Positions 46,925 to 56,230 of a stretch of DNA of 64,000 nucleotides are shown in pieces. The position numbers and the translations under genes are program-made. The DNA is from Rhodocyclaceae bacterium (GTDB lineage Bacteria; Pseudomonadota; Gammaproteobacteria; Burkholderiales; Rhodocyclaceae), in NCBI GenBank assembly GCA_016791115.1, contig JAEUNL010000019.1, forward strand, positions 49,039-113,038, written 5' to 3'. Each line of letters starts with the position of its first letter. The stretch's first letter is position 1. The notes beneath the pieces are model-generated. The model ran no database searches and was not told the DNA's origin. It was given only the letters and a program-made list of their open reading frames with translations.

Positions 46925-47800
46925 GTGAGTGACACCAATGCGCTGCTCGCGCAACTGATCGCGCGCCTCGATACGCTGCTCGAGCGCGCCGAGCCCCTGC
47001 TGCCGGCGACGACATCGCTGCCCGATCTGGCCGGGCACATTGCCTTCCGCTGGCGGCGGCGGCACAACCGCGGACAAATGGTTCCGGTGCATCATCCGCA
47101 TCGCATACGCCTGGCCGACCTGCAGGACATCGACGCGCAGAAGGCGCGCATCGACGCCAACACGCGCCAGTTCCTCGACGGCAAGCTGGCCAACAACGTG
47201 CTGCTGACCGGCGCGCGCGGCACTGGCAAGTCATCGCTGATCAAGGCGCTGCTCAACGAGTACGCCGCGCGCGGCCTGCGCGTGATCGAGGTGGACAAGG
47301 ACGACCTGATCGACCTGCCGGACATCGTCGAACTCGTCGCCGGCCGCCCCGAGCGCTTCATCATCTTCTGCGACGACATGTCGTTCGAATCGGGCGAGCC
47401 GGGCTACAAGGCGCTGAAGAGCGTGCTCGACGGTTCGGTCACCGCGCTGGCCGACAACGTGCTGATCTACGCCACCTCGAACCGCCGCCACCTGATGCCC
47501 GAATACTTCGACGAGAACCTCGCCGCGAAGCATGTCGACGGCGAGGTGCATCCGGGCGAGGCGACCGAGGAGAAGATCTCGCTATCGGAGCGCTTCGGGT
47601 TGTGGCTGTCGTTCTATCCCTTCTCGCAGGACGAATACCTTTCCATCGTCTATCACTGGCTGCGCGGATTCGGCGTGCCGGCCGGCGAGCTGGAAGCCGC
47701 GCGCACCGAGGCGCTGCAGTGGTCGCTGATGCGCGGCTCACGCAGCGGACGCGTCGCCTGGCAGTTCGCGCGCGACTACGCGGGACGCCACGCGCAGTGA
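46925..47800 (+). CDS. DUF815 family AAA+ ATPase
   Basis: A 291-residue ATP-binding protein. Walker A is TGARGTGKSSLIKAL (about 98-110), Walker B is RFIIFCDDMSFE, sensor-type YATSNRRHLMPEYF follows, and a C-terminal alpha-helical lid ends the protein. All are typical of the widespread DUF815 group, whose role is not firmly established. Starts with GTG at 46925 after CGGAGAAC. Precedes the MutT-ThiE gene by 7 bp and probably shares its transcript. Confidence 0.86.
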   Translation: MSDTNALLAQLIARLDTLLERAEPLLPATTSLPDLAGHIAFRWRRRHNRGQMVPVHHPHRIRLADLQDIDAQKARIDANTRQFLDGKLANNVLLTGARGTGKSSLIKALLNEYAARGLRVIEVDKDDLIDLPDIVELVAGRPERFIIFCDDMSFESGEPGYKALKSVLDGSVTALADNVLIYATSNRRHLMPEYFDENLAAKHVDGEVHPGEATEEKISLSERFGLWLSFYPFSQDEYLSIVYHWLRGFGVPAGELEAARTEALQWSLMRGSRSGRVAWQFARDYAGRHAQ

Positions 47801-47807
47801 TTCCGCA

Positions 47808-48755
47808 ATGAGCCGCAAGATCGTCGACGTCGCTGCCGCGGTGATCACGCGGCCCGATGGCAGCTTCCTGCTCGGCCAGCGCGCGCCGGGCACCTTTTAC
47901 CCGGGCTATTGGGAATTTCCCGGCGGCAAGGTCGAGCCGGGCGAAACGCCGCGCGATGCCCTGGTTCGCGAGTTGAACGAAGAACTCGGCCTCGAGGTCG
48001 AGATCGCCTGGCCGTGGATCATGCGCGAGTACGAGTACGAGCACGCCCACGTGCGGCTGCATTTCTTCGAGGTACCGCGCTGGACGGGCGAGATCACCGA
48101 CCACATCCACAGCGCGCTGTCATGGCAGCGCATCGACGGGCTCACTGCGTCGCCGATGCTGCCTGCCAACGGGCCGGTGCTCGCCTCGCTTGCGCTGCCC
48201 CATGAATACGGCATCACGCACGCGTGGCAGATCGGCGTCGATAGGCAGCTTGCGCAGATCGACGCTGCCCTCGCGCGCGGCCTGCAGCTGCTTCAGGTAC
48301 GCGAAGCGATGCTCGATGCGCCCGCACGCCGCGCGTTCGCACGCGAGGTGGTGGTGCGCGCCCGCGCGGCCGGTGCGCGCGTGCTGGTCAACGACGATAC
48401 CGCGCTGGCGCGTGAAACCGGCGCCGACGGCGTGCATTTGCCCGCTGCGCGCCTGGCCGCGCTCGATGCGCGCCCCGACCTGCCGCTGGTCGCCGCGTCC
48501 TGCCATGATCGCGCCGAACTCGAACGCGCTGCCGCACTGGGCGTCGACTTCGCGGTACTCGGCCCGGTCAAGCCGACGCTTACCCACCCCGACCAGCCCG
48601 CGCTCGGCTGGTCCGCCTTCGAGCACATCGTTGCCGGCTTGCCGATGCCGGTGTTCGCGCTCGGCGGCCTCGCGCCGTCCGACATGGAATCCGCACGCGC
48701 CGCTGGCGCCCACGGCATTGCGGCAATACGCGCGAGCTGGCGTGGCGTCGTCTGA
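47808..48755 (+). CDS. Nudix (MutT)-ThiE-like fusion protein
   Basis: A 315-residue two-domain protein. Residues 1-130 are a Nudix hydrolase with the box GGKVEPGETPRDALVRELNEEL (spanning about 39-60, intact catalytic Glu residues), expected to cleanse 8-oxo-dGTP. Residues about 145-315 resemble thiamine-phosphate synthase (LQLLQVREAML, ARVLVNDDTALARETGADGVHL, FAVLGPVKPTLTHP, PVFALGGLAPSDM). The ThiE-like half may be inactive for thiamine, as suspected for this known fusion type. The Nudix role is confident; the C-terminal role is not. Confidence 0.87.
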   Translation: MSRKIVDVAAAVITRPDGSFLLGQRAPGTFYPGYWEFPGGKVEPGETPRDALVRELNEELGLEVEIAWPWIMREYEYEHAHVRLHFFEVPRWTGEITDHIHSALSWQRIDGLTASPMLPANGPVLASLALPHEYGITHAWQIGVDRQLAQIDAALARGLQLLQVREAMLDAPARRAFAREVVVRARAAGARVLVNDDTALARETGADGVHLPAARLAALDARPDLPLVAASCHDRAELERAAALGVDFAVLGPVKPTLTHPDQPALGWSAFEHIVAGLPMPVFALGGLAPSDMESARAAGAHGIAAIRASWRGVV

Positions 48756-48790
48756 TTTCGACGACAGGCGGCCCGCCTGCACCGCAGGAG

Positions 48791-48796
48791 TACAAT
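48791..48796 (+). promoter_or_regulatory. Possible -10 box upstream of the Fn3 protein gene
   Basis: TACAAT, one mismatch from consensus, 156 bp upstream of the gene, in a 197-bp gap. No convincing -35 is seen at the right spacing. Confidence 0.25.
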
Positions 48797-48952
48797 AACC
48801 TCTTTGGAGTTGATCGCGGCGTCCACTGCCGCGCCGGCAGGGACTTCGCCTCTGACTGATCCAGTCGCCGGATTCGCCGGGCAGCCTGTCGCACGAGCGC
48901 ACGTCGACACCGCCGCTTTCCAGATCCACCGCCCCAGCATGGAGTCTTCCAC

Positions 48953-49756
48953 ATGCCTGGATACCGTTTGCTGCTGTTGCTCGCTTTCCTGGCGTGGATG
49001 CCCGCCGGCCACGGCGCGTCGGTCACGACCGCCTGGAACCCGAGCCCGGGCGGCAACGCAGCGGGTTATTTCCTCTATGTCGGAAAGAGCAGCCGTCAGT
49101 ACGACATCAAGATCAACGTCGCCGACTCGACGTCGTTCACCGTCCGCGGCCTGCCCAACTTCAGCACCTACTACTTCGCGGTTACGGCATATGGCGCCGC
49201 GCGCGCCGAGAGCGCGTTCTCCAACGAGGTCGGCATCTACGTTTCCGGCAAGGACGAGGGCAACGGCACCGAGGTGATCGAGTATCACGACAGCCTGCTC
49301 AACCGCTACTTCGTGACGGCCGACCCGCTGGAACAGGCGACGATCGAGAACGAACAGGCGGGCCGCTGGCGCAGGACGGGTCTGAGCTTCAAGGCCGGCG
49401 GCACGGTGGCGGTGTGCCGCTTCCACGGCAACACGCACATCAACCCATCGACCGGCCAGATGTATGGCCCGATCACCTACTACTACACGCCCGACATGGG
49501 CAACTGCAATTTGCTCAACCAGATCTACGATCCGTACATTGCGAGCATGGAGTTCGAGCGCTTCGATTTCTCGACCACACCTGCGGTCGGCGGCAACTGC
49601 CCGCCCTATCTGACACCCGTCTATCGCGCGTACAACAACGGTTACGCCCTGGGAATAGAATCCAACCACCGCTTCTCGACGGACCCGAGCGCGATACAAG
49701 AAGTCGTCGCCCAGGGATGGATCGACGAAGGTGTGCGATTCTGTGCGCCACAATAG
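48953..49756 (+). CDS. Secreted fibronectin type III protein with C-terminal DUF5648-like domain
   Basis: A 267-residue exported protein. Signal peptide 1-22 (RLLLLLAFLAWMPAGHGAS). Residues about 25-100 form an Fn3 domain (TAWNPSPGGNAAGYFLYVGK to YYFAVTAYG). Residues about 108-267 have Cys-paired repeats resembling DUF5648 (VIEYHDSLLNRYFVTADPLE, later NHRFSTDPSAIQEVVAQGWI). Such domains are usually extracellular and may bind glycans; no catalytic motif is visible. The aspA start follows 31 bp after the stop. Confidence 0.77.
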   Translation: MPGYRLLLLLAFLAWMPAGHGASVTTAWNPSPGGNAAGYFLYVGKSSRQYDIKINVADSTSFTVRGLPNFSTYYFAVTAYGAARAESAFSNEVGIYVSGKDEGNGTEVIEYHDSLLNRYFVTADPLEQATIENEQAGRWRRTGLSFKAGGTVAVCRFHGNTHINPSTGQMYGPITYYYTPDMGNCNLLNQIYDPYIASMEFERFDFSTTPAVGGNCPPYLTPVYRAYNNGYALGIESNHRFSTDPSAIQEVVAQGWIDEGVRFCAPQ

Positions 49757-49787
49757 GCAACACGACATACGAAAACAGCCAACCCGC

Positions 49788-51194
49788 GTGACGAAAAGAA
49801 TAGAACACGATCTGCTCGGTGAGCGCGACATCCCGGCGGACGTTTACTGGGGCATCCATACCCTGCGCGCGATCGAGAACTTCCCGATCACCGGCAAGCG
49901 CATCGGCACCTATCCCGACCTGGTGCACGCCTTGGCGCTGGTCAAGCACGCCGCGACGCGCGCCAATCTCGAGCAGGGCAACCTCGACACGACGCGTGCG
50001 CAGGCGATCCTCGAAGCCTGCCGCGAGATCGCCGACGGCGCACTGCACGACCAGTTTGTGGTCGACGTGATCCAGGGGGGTGCCGGCACGTCGACCAACA
50101 TGAATGCCAACGAGGTGATCGCCAACCGCGCACTCGAGCATCTTGGCCGGCGCAAGGGCGACTACGCCTTCCTGCATCCGATCAACCACGTCAACATGTC
50201 GCAAAGTACGAACGATGTGTACCCCACGGCGCTGCGCGTGGCGGCCGAGTTCGGGTTGCAGAACCTGCTCTCGGCACTGGGCGAGCTGCGCAGCGCGTTT
50301 GCCGATCGCAGCGAGGAGTTCCGCGACATCCTGAAGATCGGCCGCACGCAGTTGCAGGATGCGGTGCCGATGACGCTCGGCCAGGAATTCTCGACCTACG
50401 CCGTGATGATCGAGGAGGATGAACAACGTCTGCGCGAGGCGATGCTGCTGATCCGCGAGGTCAACCTCGGCGCCACCGCGATCGGCACCGGCATCAATAC
50501 GGACGCCGGCTACGCACGACTGGCGATCCAGCATCTCGGCAACATCAGCGGCCTGCCGCTGCAACCGGCGCCGAACCTGATCGAAGCCACGCAAGACACC
50601 GGCGCCTTCGTTCAGCTTTCGGGCGTGCTCAAGCGCATCGCGGTAAAACTGTCGAAGACCTGCAACGACCTGCGCCTGCTTTCCAGCGGCCCGCAGGGCG
50701 GGCTGTGCGAGATCCGCCTGCCGGAGCGCGCAGCGGGCAGTTCCATCATGCCGGGCAAGGTGAATCCGATCATCCCCGAGGTGATGAACCAGATTGCCTT
50801 CGAGGTGATCGGCAACGACGTGACGATAACCCTCGCGGCTGAAGCCGGCCAGCTTCAGCTCAACGCGTTCGAGCCGATCATAGGCCACAGCCTGTTCAAG
50901 AGCATCGAACACCTCGTCGCGGGTTGCCGCACGCTGACGCGCAACTGCGTGGTCGGCATCACCGCCAACCGCGAACTGCTGGCCGCGCGCGTCGCCGGCT
51001 CGGCCAGCCTCGCGACCGCACTCAACCCCCACATCGGCTACGAAAACGCCACGCGCGTGGCGCGCGAGGCTTTGCGCACCGGCCGCAGCGTGGCCGAGCT
51101 GGTGCTGGAATGGGGTCTGATGGAGCGCAGCGAGCTCGACGCAGTGCTCCGACCCGAAGTGCTCACGGCACCACGCGAGCGCGGCAAGGCATAG
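49788..51194 (+). CDS. aspA: Aspartate ammonia-lyase
   Basis: Converts L-aspartate to fumarate and ammonia as a homotetramer. The 468 residues match E. coli AspA (478). The signature loop GSSIMPGKVNP is intact with the catalytic Ser, and TNMNANEVIANRA plus SQSTNDVYPTALR supply the substrate-binding Thr, Asn and Ser. GTG at 49788 (VTKRIEHDLLGERDIPAD) is the best start, giving the conserved N-terminus. It is followed, after a structured element, by the gltIJKL-type transporter for acidic amino acids, so uptake and breakdown of aspartate/glutamate are linked. Confidence 0.94.
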   Translation: MTKRIEHDLLGERDIPADVYWGIHTLRAIENFPITGKRIGTYPDLVHALALVKHAATRANLEQGNLDTTRAQAILEACREIADGALHDQFVVDVIQGGAGTSTNMNANEVIANRALEHLGRRKGDYAFLHPINHVNMSQSTNDVYPTALRVAAEFGLQNLLSALGELRSAFADRSEEFRDILKIGRTQLQDAVPMTLGQEFSTYAVMIEEDEQRLREAMLLIREVNLGATAIGTGINTDAGYARLAIQHLGNISGLPLQPAPNLIEATQDTGAFVQLSGVLKRIAVKLSKTCNDLRLLSSGPQGGLCEIRLPERAAGSSIMPGKVNPIIPEVMNQIAFEVIGNDVTITLAAEAGQLQLNAFEPIIGHSLFKSIEHLVAGCRTLTRNCVVGITANRELLAARVAGSASLATALNPHIGYENATRVAREALRTGRSVAELVLEWGLMERSELDAVLRPEVLTAPRERGKA

Positions 51195-51253
51195 CCTGCT
51201 TTCGATCGTGTTATTTTTCGGGCTGGAACGAGTCCCGCCACGCCGGGGACTCC

Positions 51254-51522
51254 GGGGGCTGTTCTCACTCAAACCATGGATCGCGTTGCCACCCAATGGC
51301 TTCGGATGCAAGGCGCGCCTCGCGGCGAATGGTGTGGCCCTTCGCAAGAGACGCAACACGGCAGCCGGGGCCATTGGGTGGCAGCCCGAAGGGCTCGGCT
51401 GGCTTGGCCCGCATTGCAAGGCGCGACGCCGCCGGCTGGGCGATCCCACTCAAGGCGGCGCAACACCGCAATGCGGGCCAAGCCAGCCGAGCGCGACCAT
51501 GGATTGAGTGAGAACAGCCCCC
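51254..51522 (+). repeat. 269-bp compound inverted repeat upstream of gltI
   Basis: An outer stem pairs 51254-51279 with 51497-51522 (25 of 26 positions). Inside it lie two hairpins: B pairs 51287-51305 with 51365-51383 (17 of 19) and C pairs 51393-51416 with 51469-51492 (perfect 24 bp). The loops of B and C both contain CAAGGCGCG and CGCAACAC, suggesting duplication. The outer stem ends just before the gltI Shine-Dalgarno (AAGGAG near 51528). Function unknown: leader RNA, insertion or recombination site are all possible. Confidence 0.85.
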
Positions 51523-51538
51523 AGGGCAAGGAGTTGCC

Positions 51539-52447
51539 ATGATCCGCAAACTGTTTCCGGCGCTGCTGGCGCTTGCCGCCGCCTGCCTGCCGCTGCTGGC
51601 GCAGGCCGAAGACGGCACGCTGAAGAAGATCAGGTCGAGCGGCAGCATCACGCTCGGCGTGCGCGAGTCGTCTGTTCCGCTCTCTTACCTCGATGCCGCC
51701 CAGCAGCCGGTCGGCTACCACATCGAGATCTGCAATCGCATCGTGGATGCAATCAAGGCACATCTCAAGCTGCCGGCACTCAGGGTGCTGCACCAGACGG
51801 TGACGTCCCAGAACCGCATCCCGCTGGTGACAAACGGCACCGTCGACCTGGAATGCGGCTCCACCACCAACAACGAGGCACGCGGCCGCCAGGTCGCATT
51901 CGTACCGACCACCTTCGTCACCCGGGTACGCATGGCGGTGAAGAAGTCATCGGGCATCGCGAGCCTCGCCCAGCTCGACGGCAAGCCGGTTGCCACCACC
52001 ACCGGCACCACCTCGGTGGCGCTGATGCGCGCCCACGAGAAGGGCAAGGCAGTCGACTTCAAGGAGGTTTATGGCAAGGACCACGCCGACTCCTTCCTGA
52101 TGCTGGAAACCGATCGCGCGGTCGCCTTCGTGATGGACGACAACCTGCTCGCAGGCCTGATCGCGACCTCGAAAACGCCCGACGCCTACGCGATCGTCGG
52201 CGAAGCGCTCGCGGTCGAACCGATCGCCATCATGTTCCGGCGCGACGACGCGGAGCTCAAGAAGCTGGTCGACACCACGGTAGCCACCCTGATGAAGAGC
52301 GGGGAAATCGAACGTTTCCATGCGAAATGGTTTCAATCGCCGATTCCGCCGCGCAACGTGAACCTCGCCTTGCCGATGAGCGACACGCTCAAGCAGTTGA
52401 TCCAGAACCCGAGCGACGCGCCGGCCGAAGCCTACAACCGCAAGTAG
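51539..52447 (+). CDS. gltI: Glutamate/aspartate ABC transporter, periplasmic binding protein
   Basis: A 302-residue solute-binding protein with a Sec signal (about 1-23, LLAQA-E cleavage). Family 3 pattern: TLKKIRSSGSITLGVRESSV, GYHIEICNRIVDAIK, LECGSTTNNEARGRQVAFVP and FMLE-like SFLMLETDRAVAFVMDD. Matches E. coli GltI in length and style. Followed by gltJ, gltK and gltL in order. Its ribosome-binding site lies right after the large inverted repeat, which might modulate its translation. Confidence 0.92.
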   Translation: MIRKLFPALLALAAACLPLLAQAEDGTLKKIRSSGSITLGVRESSVPLSYLDAAQQPVGYHIEICNRIVDAIKAHLKLPALRVLHQTVTSQNRIPLVTNGTVDLECGSTTNNEARGRQVAFVPTTFVTRVRMAVKKSSGIASLAQLDGKPVATTTGTTSVALMRAHEKGKAVDFKEVYGKDHADSFLMLETDRAVAFVMDDNLLAGLIATSKTPDAYAIVGEALAVEPIAIMFRRDDAELKKLVDTTVATLMKSGEIERFHAKWFQSPIPPRNVNLALPMSDTLKQLIQNPSDAPAEAYNRK

Positions 52448-52460
52448 CCCGCGCCACGCC

Positions 52461-53189
52461 GTGAACTACCACTGGGACTGGCATTTCTTCACCCGCCAGG
52501 TGCAGGCGGGGGACGAAACCTATGTCGACTGGCTGCTTACCGGGCTGGGCTGGACGCTGGCCTGCTCGCTGACGGCATGGATCATCGCGCTGTCGATCGG
52601 CACGCTGGTCGGCACGCTGCGCACCACGGGCAGCCGCGGGCTGGCCGGATTCGGCGCCACCTGGGTCGAGCTGTTCCGCAACATTCCGCTGCTGGTGCAG
52701 ATGCTCCTGTGGTTCTTCGTCGTGCCGGAATTGCTGCCACGCGATCTGGCGCTATGGGTCAAGCAGGACATGCCGGCCAAGGAGTTTGTCACCGCGACGC
52801 TGTGCCTCGGTTTATTCACCTCGGCGCGCATTGCCGAGCAGGTACGCGCCGGGATCGAATCATTGCCGCGCGGCCAGCGCGAAGCCGCCCTGGCGCTCGG
52901 ATTATCCCCATTCCAGGCTTACCGCCATGTGCTGCTGCCGCGTGCGCTGCGCACCGTGCTCGCGCCACTGACCTCCGAGTTCATGAACACCTTCAAGAAC
53001 TCCTCGGTCGCCTACGCGATCGGCCTGATGGAGCTGACCTTCCAGGCGCGCCAGATGCAGGAGGATTCCGAACAGGGCATCGAGACCTACCTCGCGGTGA
53101 CGCTGCTCTATTTTCTCTGTGCATTCATCGCGAATCGCGGCATGGCATGGATCGAACGGCGCACACGCGTGCCGGGCATGATCGGCTGA
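52461..53189 (+). CDS. gltJ: Glutamate/aspartate ABC transporter permease GltJ
   Basis: A 242-residue inner-membrane permease with five helices and the EAA loop RGQREAALALGLSPFQAYRH. N-terminus MNYHWDWHFFTRQVQAGDETY is typical GltJ. Starts with GTG at 52461, 13 bp after gltI. Forms the pore with GltK. Confidence 0.9.
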   Translation: MNYHWDWHFFTRQVQAGDETYVDWLLTGLGWTLACSLTAWIIALSIGTLVGTLRTTGSRGLAGFGATWVELFRNIPLLVQMLLWFFVVPELLPRDLALWVKQDMPAKEFVTATLCLGLFTSARIAEQVRAGIESLPRGQREAALALGLSPFQAYRHVLLPRALRTVLAPLTSEFMNTFKNSSVAYAIGLMELTFQARQMQEDSEQGIETYLAVTLLYFLCAFIANRGMAWIERRTRVPGMIG

Positions 53190-53221
53190 GATGACCCCCC
53201 CTCGCTCACGATGTTCGCGCA

Positions 53222-53304
53222 GGGCCGGCTTTGCACAGCCGGCCCGTGTTGCGGGCGCGCAGCGATGCTGCGCGAATTCCCCGCACCACGCCCCCGCGGG
53301 GGGC
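53222..53304. repeat. Three consecutive hairpins between gltJ and gltK
   Basis: Perfect stems: GGGCCGGCT/AGCCGGCCC (53222-53245), CGCGCAG/CTGCGCG (53256-53274) and GCCCCC/GGGGGC (53290-53304). They fill a 149-bp gap inside an operon where neighbouring genes are separated by 7-13 bp. They could tune downstream expression or be a mosaic extragenic repeat. Confidence 0.82.
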
Positions 53305-53338
53305 TCGGTTCGCTTGGGGCGGCCCGGCGCGAACTGAG

Positions 53339-54004
53339 ATGCTCGAAACGCTCGACCCCGCCGTCGTCGCAGCCGCACTGCCGTTTCTCTGGACGGGCTT
53401 CCTGTTCAGCCTCAAGCTCACGCTCGTCGCCGCAGCGGGCGGCATCGTGTTCGGCACGCTGCTCGCGCTCGCGCGGCTATCGTCGAATGCGCTGCTGCGC
53501 AACGCAGCGGCCGCCTACGTGAATACGCTGCGCGCCATCCCGCTGGTGATGGTGATCCTGTGGTTCTTTCTGGTGATTCCGCTGATCATCGGCAAGCCGG
53601 TCGGCGCGGAAAACTCCGCACTGATCACCTTCACGCTGTTCGAGGCGGCCTACTTCGCCGAGATCATGCGCGCCGGCATCCAGAGCGTGCCGCGCGGACA
53701 ACTCGCCGCCGCCCATGCGCTGGGCCTCGACCGCCTGCAGGCAATGCGCCACGTGGTGCTGCCGCAGGCCTTCCGCAACATGTTGCCGGTACTGCTGACG
53801 CAGACCATCATCCTGTTTCAGGACACCTCGCTGGTGCACGCGATCGGGGCGCGCGACTTGCTCAAGGCGGCCGAAATCAGCGGCAAGAACTTCAACCGGC
53901 CGGTGGAGATGATCCTGTTCGTCGCGCTGATTTACTTCGGCGTCTGCTTTACACTGTCGCGCGTCGTGCGCCGCCTGCAGGCGCACACCGCCGTCGCCCG
54001 ATAA
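53339..54004 (+). CDS. gltK: Glutamate/aspartate ABC transporter permease GltK
   Basis: A 221-residue inner-membrane permease with EAA loop [20 protein letters not shown] and about five helices; pore partner of GltJ. ATG at 53339 ([17 protein letters not shown]) matches GltK N-termini; an upstream start at 53231 would translate the hairpins as Arg/Pro-rich sequence. Followed by gltL after 7 bp. Confidence 0.89.
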   Translation: MLETLDPAVVAAALPFLWTGFLFSLKLTLVAAAGGIVFGTLLALARLSSNALLRNAAAAYVNTLRAIPLVMVILWFFLVIPLIIGKPVGAENSALITFTLFEAAYFAEIMRAGIQSVPRGQLAAAHALGLDRLQAMRHVVLPQAFRNMLPVLLTQTIILFQDTSLVHAIGARDLLKAAEISGKNFNRPVEMILFVALIYFGVCFTLSRVVRRLQAHTAVAR

Positions 54005-54011
54005 GCCCCAG

Positions 54012-54740
54012 ATGATTTCGATCCGCAACGTCTCGAAGTGGTACGGCACGACGCAGGTGCTCGCCGACTGCAGCGCCGAAGTCGGCAGGGGCGAAGTGGT
54101 CGTGGTGTGCGGCCCCTCGGGCTCGGGCAAGTCGACGCTGATCAAGTGCGTCAATGGCCTCGAGCCGGTGCAACGCGGTGCGGTGGTCGTCGACGGCATC
54201 GCCGTGACCGACGCGAAGACCGATCTGCCGCGCCTGAGGGCGCGCGTCGGCATGGTGTTCCAGCACTTCGAGCTGTTTCCTCACCTGTCGGTTGCCGACA
54301 ACCTGACGCTGGGCCAGACCAGGGTGCTCGGGCGCAGCCGCGACGAGGCGATCACGCGCGGCATCGCGATGCTCGAACGCGTCGGCCTGGCGGCGCACCG
54401 CGACAAGTTTCCGGCGCAACTCTCGGGGGGCCAGCAACAGCGCGTCGCGATCGCGCGCGCCCTGGCGATGGACCCGGTCTGCATGCTGTTCGACGAGCCG
54501 ACCTCCGCGCTCGACCCGGAGATGATCGGCGAAGTGCTCGACGTGATGATCGAACTCGCCGAGGAAGGCATGACGATGGTGTGTGTGACGCACGAGATGG
54601 GCTTTGCGCGCCGCGTGGCCGACCGCGTGATCTTCATGGACCATGGCCGCATCGTCGAGGACCGCGCGACCGAGGCGTTCTTCGACGCCCCGCACAGCGA
54701 ACGCGCGCAACAGTTTCTTGCCCGGATCCTGCGTCACTGA
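54012..54740 (+). CDS. gltL: Glutamate/aspartate ABC transporter ATPase GltL
   Basis: A 242-residue ATPase. Walker [10 protein letters not shown] (34-42), Q-loop in [11 protein letters not shown], signature [14 protein letters not shown], Walker [15 protein letters not shown] and the H-loop in VTHEMGFA are intact. Energises glutamate/aspartate import with GltIJK. Last gene of the unit, followed by a GC hairpin. Confidence 0.93.
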   Translation: MISIRNVSKWYGTTQVLADCSAEVGRGEVVVVCGPSGSGKSTLIKCVNGLEPVQRGAVVVDGIAVTDAKTDLPRLRARVGMVFQHFELFPHLSVADNLTLGQTRVLGRSRDEAITRGIAMLERVGLAAHRDKFPAQLSGGQQQRVAIARALAMDPVCMLFDEPTSALDPEMIGEVLDVMIELAEEGMTMVCVTHEMGFARRVADRVIFMDHGRIVEDRATEAFFDAPHSERAQQFLARILRH

Positions 54741-54764
54741 GGAATGTTACGGAGGAATCGGACG

Positions 54765-54782
54765 CGGGGCCGGACGGCCCCG
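54765..54782. terminator. Hairpin between convergent gltL and secreted-protein gene
   Basis: CGGGGCC and GGCCCCG pair perfectly around loop GGAC. It lies 25 bp after the gltL stop and 12 bp beyond the convergent stop at 54794. There is no T-run. Confidence 0.45.
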
Positions 54783-54793
54783 TCAGAAGATTC

Positions 54794-55414
54794 TCAGCGC
54801 TTGGCGCCGACCTTGTACCGCGTCAGCACGCACTCGCCTCCCAGTCCGTCGGCCTCGGCAACGAGCCCGACGCCCGATGCGTAATAGCGCCCGCTCCACT
54901 CCATGCGCTGATCCGCCGGGATCTTCGGGTCGTCGCGGCCGAAGTTCTCGACCCGCACCACGGAAACGGCACCCAGCGCCGGAACCCGGGTCTTCTCCCC
55001 GGCCACCGCGATGCGTTCACCGACACGATCGCCCGTCTTCGGTGCACTGGTGACCAGCACTTCGCCCGGCCCCTCGCCGACCTTGAACACGCTGAAAACC
55101 TCGCCCGATCCGCCAGTGGAGAGATAAGCAATCAGTGGCTTCGGGTCGCGCTTCAGACGCATCTCCGCGCGATAGTAGCGCTTGCCGTCGTGGTCGACGA
55201 CCGCCGTCAGCTTGACCGTCTTCTCGAACGCGCTGCTGCCTTCGGCGCCGCAGCGGTAGGTCCAGGTGTTGCCGACTGACAGCGGATAGTAGGCATTGCC
55301 GCCCGCATCGACAGGCGGCATCGCATCGGCGAAAGCCGGCGAAGCGGCAACGATGCAGGCCGCCGCAGATGCTGCGAGCCGGCACACGGTCAGAGAATCT
55401 CGAAATGCACGCAT
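54794..55414 (-). CDS. Secreted hypothetical protein, possible immunity protein
   Basis: A 206-residue protein with a Sec signal (1-29, ASPAFA-D). The mature part is beta-rich (NAYYPLSVGNTWTYRCG, KRYYRAEMRLKRDPKPL, GKYYASG-like RYYASGVGLVAEADG) and has two Cys. It resembles the lipocalin-like secreted proteins seen in many cell envelopes, but I cannot name a family. Its start overlaps the M15 peptidase stop by 25 bp and has its own GGAGAG site, so the two are co-expressed. A role as periplasmic immunity protein against the peptidase is a context inference. Confidence 0.66.
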   Translation of the reverse strand: MRAFRDSLTVCRLAASAAACIVAASPAFADAMPPVDAGGNAYYPLSVGNTWTYRCGAEGSSAFEKTVKLTAVVDHDGKRYYRAEMRLKRDPKPLIAYLSTGGSGEVFSVFKVGEGPGEVLVTSAPKTGDRVGERIAVAGEKTRVPALGAVSVVRVENFGRDDPKIPADQRMEWSGRYYASGVGLVAEADGLGGECVLTRYKVGAKR

Positions 55415-56076
55415 CCGTTTCTCTCCTTCAGTGGGGCCTTGATGCTGAACAGATCGGTATGCGCCATCGCGACCATCCGCACGATGCGCACCTGCTCGTT
55501 GTCGCTCGGGCCGCCGATGTCGATGGCCTTGCCTTTCTGGTGCATGCTCGATCCGGGCCTGGCGATCGCCTGCCCCACCCCGCGCACCATTTCGAGCACC
55601 TTGTCCTCCTGCCCGAGCAGGTCACCCGCGACGTCGTCGTACTGCTTCTGTCCGTACTTCGCAACGATCTGACCGCGGAAGGTGGTAGTGTAGAACCTGT
55701 GCAGGATGCGACGCTGGTCGTCGGCGCTGCGATAGCCGCTGGAGCAATAGCTGCCCCGCGGAAGCAACGGATTCACCCAGTCCCACGCCGCGCGCAGCTT
55801 TCCGGGCAACTGGACGCCCGGACTGATCGGTTTTTCTTCCCAGTTGGAGAGGAAACGGTGTGTCGCGCCATTGACCGATATCGCACCATCGGGCTGGCGC
55901 ATGAAGTGGCGCTGCACCGCCTCGATGCCGGCCTGGATCTTCGGGTCCATGGTTCCGTTGCATCGGTAGCATTCGATCTTTCCGATTTCCATCAACCGCT
56001 GATGAACCGCGCTGACATCGGCGGGCCGATTGGCGCCCCCCTTGCCGACCGACTGGCTCAAGAACAGTACAGCCAT
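55390..56076 (-). CDS. M15-family (LAS) D-Ala-D-Ala carboxypeptidase-like protein, effector-like
   Basis: A 228-residue zinc peptidase. The N-terminus SVGKGGANRPADVSAVHQRL resembles the peptidoglycan-binding-like heads of type VI secretion cargo effectors. The LAS active site is His179 in SSMHQKGKAIDIGG, Asp186, and His224 in CVHFEIL, with SGYRSADDQRR upstream. It lacks a signal peptide, which would fit delivery by a secretion machine rather than Sec. It cleaves peptidoglycan cross-bridge peptides by family analogy. Upstream is a lipoprotein gene; downstream the overlapping secreted protein. Confidence 0.78.
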   Translation of the reverse strand: MAVLFLSQSVGKGGANRPADVSAVHQRLMEIGKIECYRCNGTMDPKIQAGIEAVQRHFMRQPDGAISVNGATHRFLSNWEEKPISPGVQLPGKLRAAWDWVNPLLPRGSYCSSGYRSADDQRRILHRFYTTTFRGQIVAKYGQKQYDDVAGDLLGQEDKVLEMVRGVGQAIARPGSSMHQKGKAIDIGGPSDNEQVRIVRMVAMAHTDLFSIKAPLKERNGCVHFEIL

Positions 56077-56230
56077 GCATTGACTCCCTTCTGTTCATAA
56101 ATCGGGTTTCCGGCGGTCCGGCTGCGCAATTGCGCGGGGCGTACCTGCCGGCGTGGCGCGGATTCTGGCGCGTTCCGCGCGCGGCCGCATCCCCCATCCG
56201 GCATAGTCCGCCGACGGCACGAGGACGACG

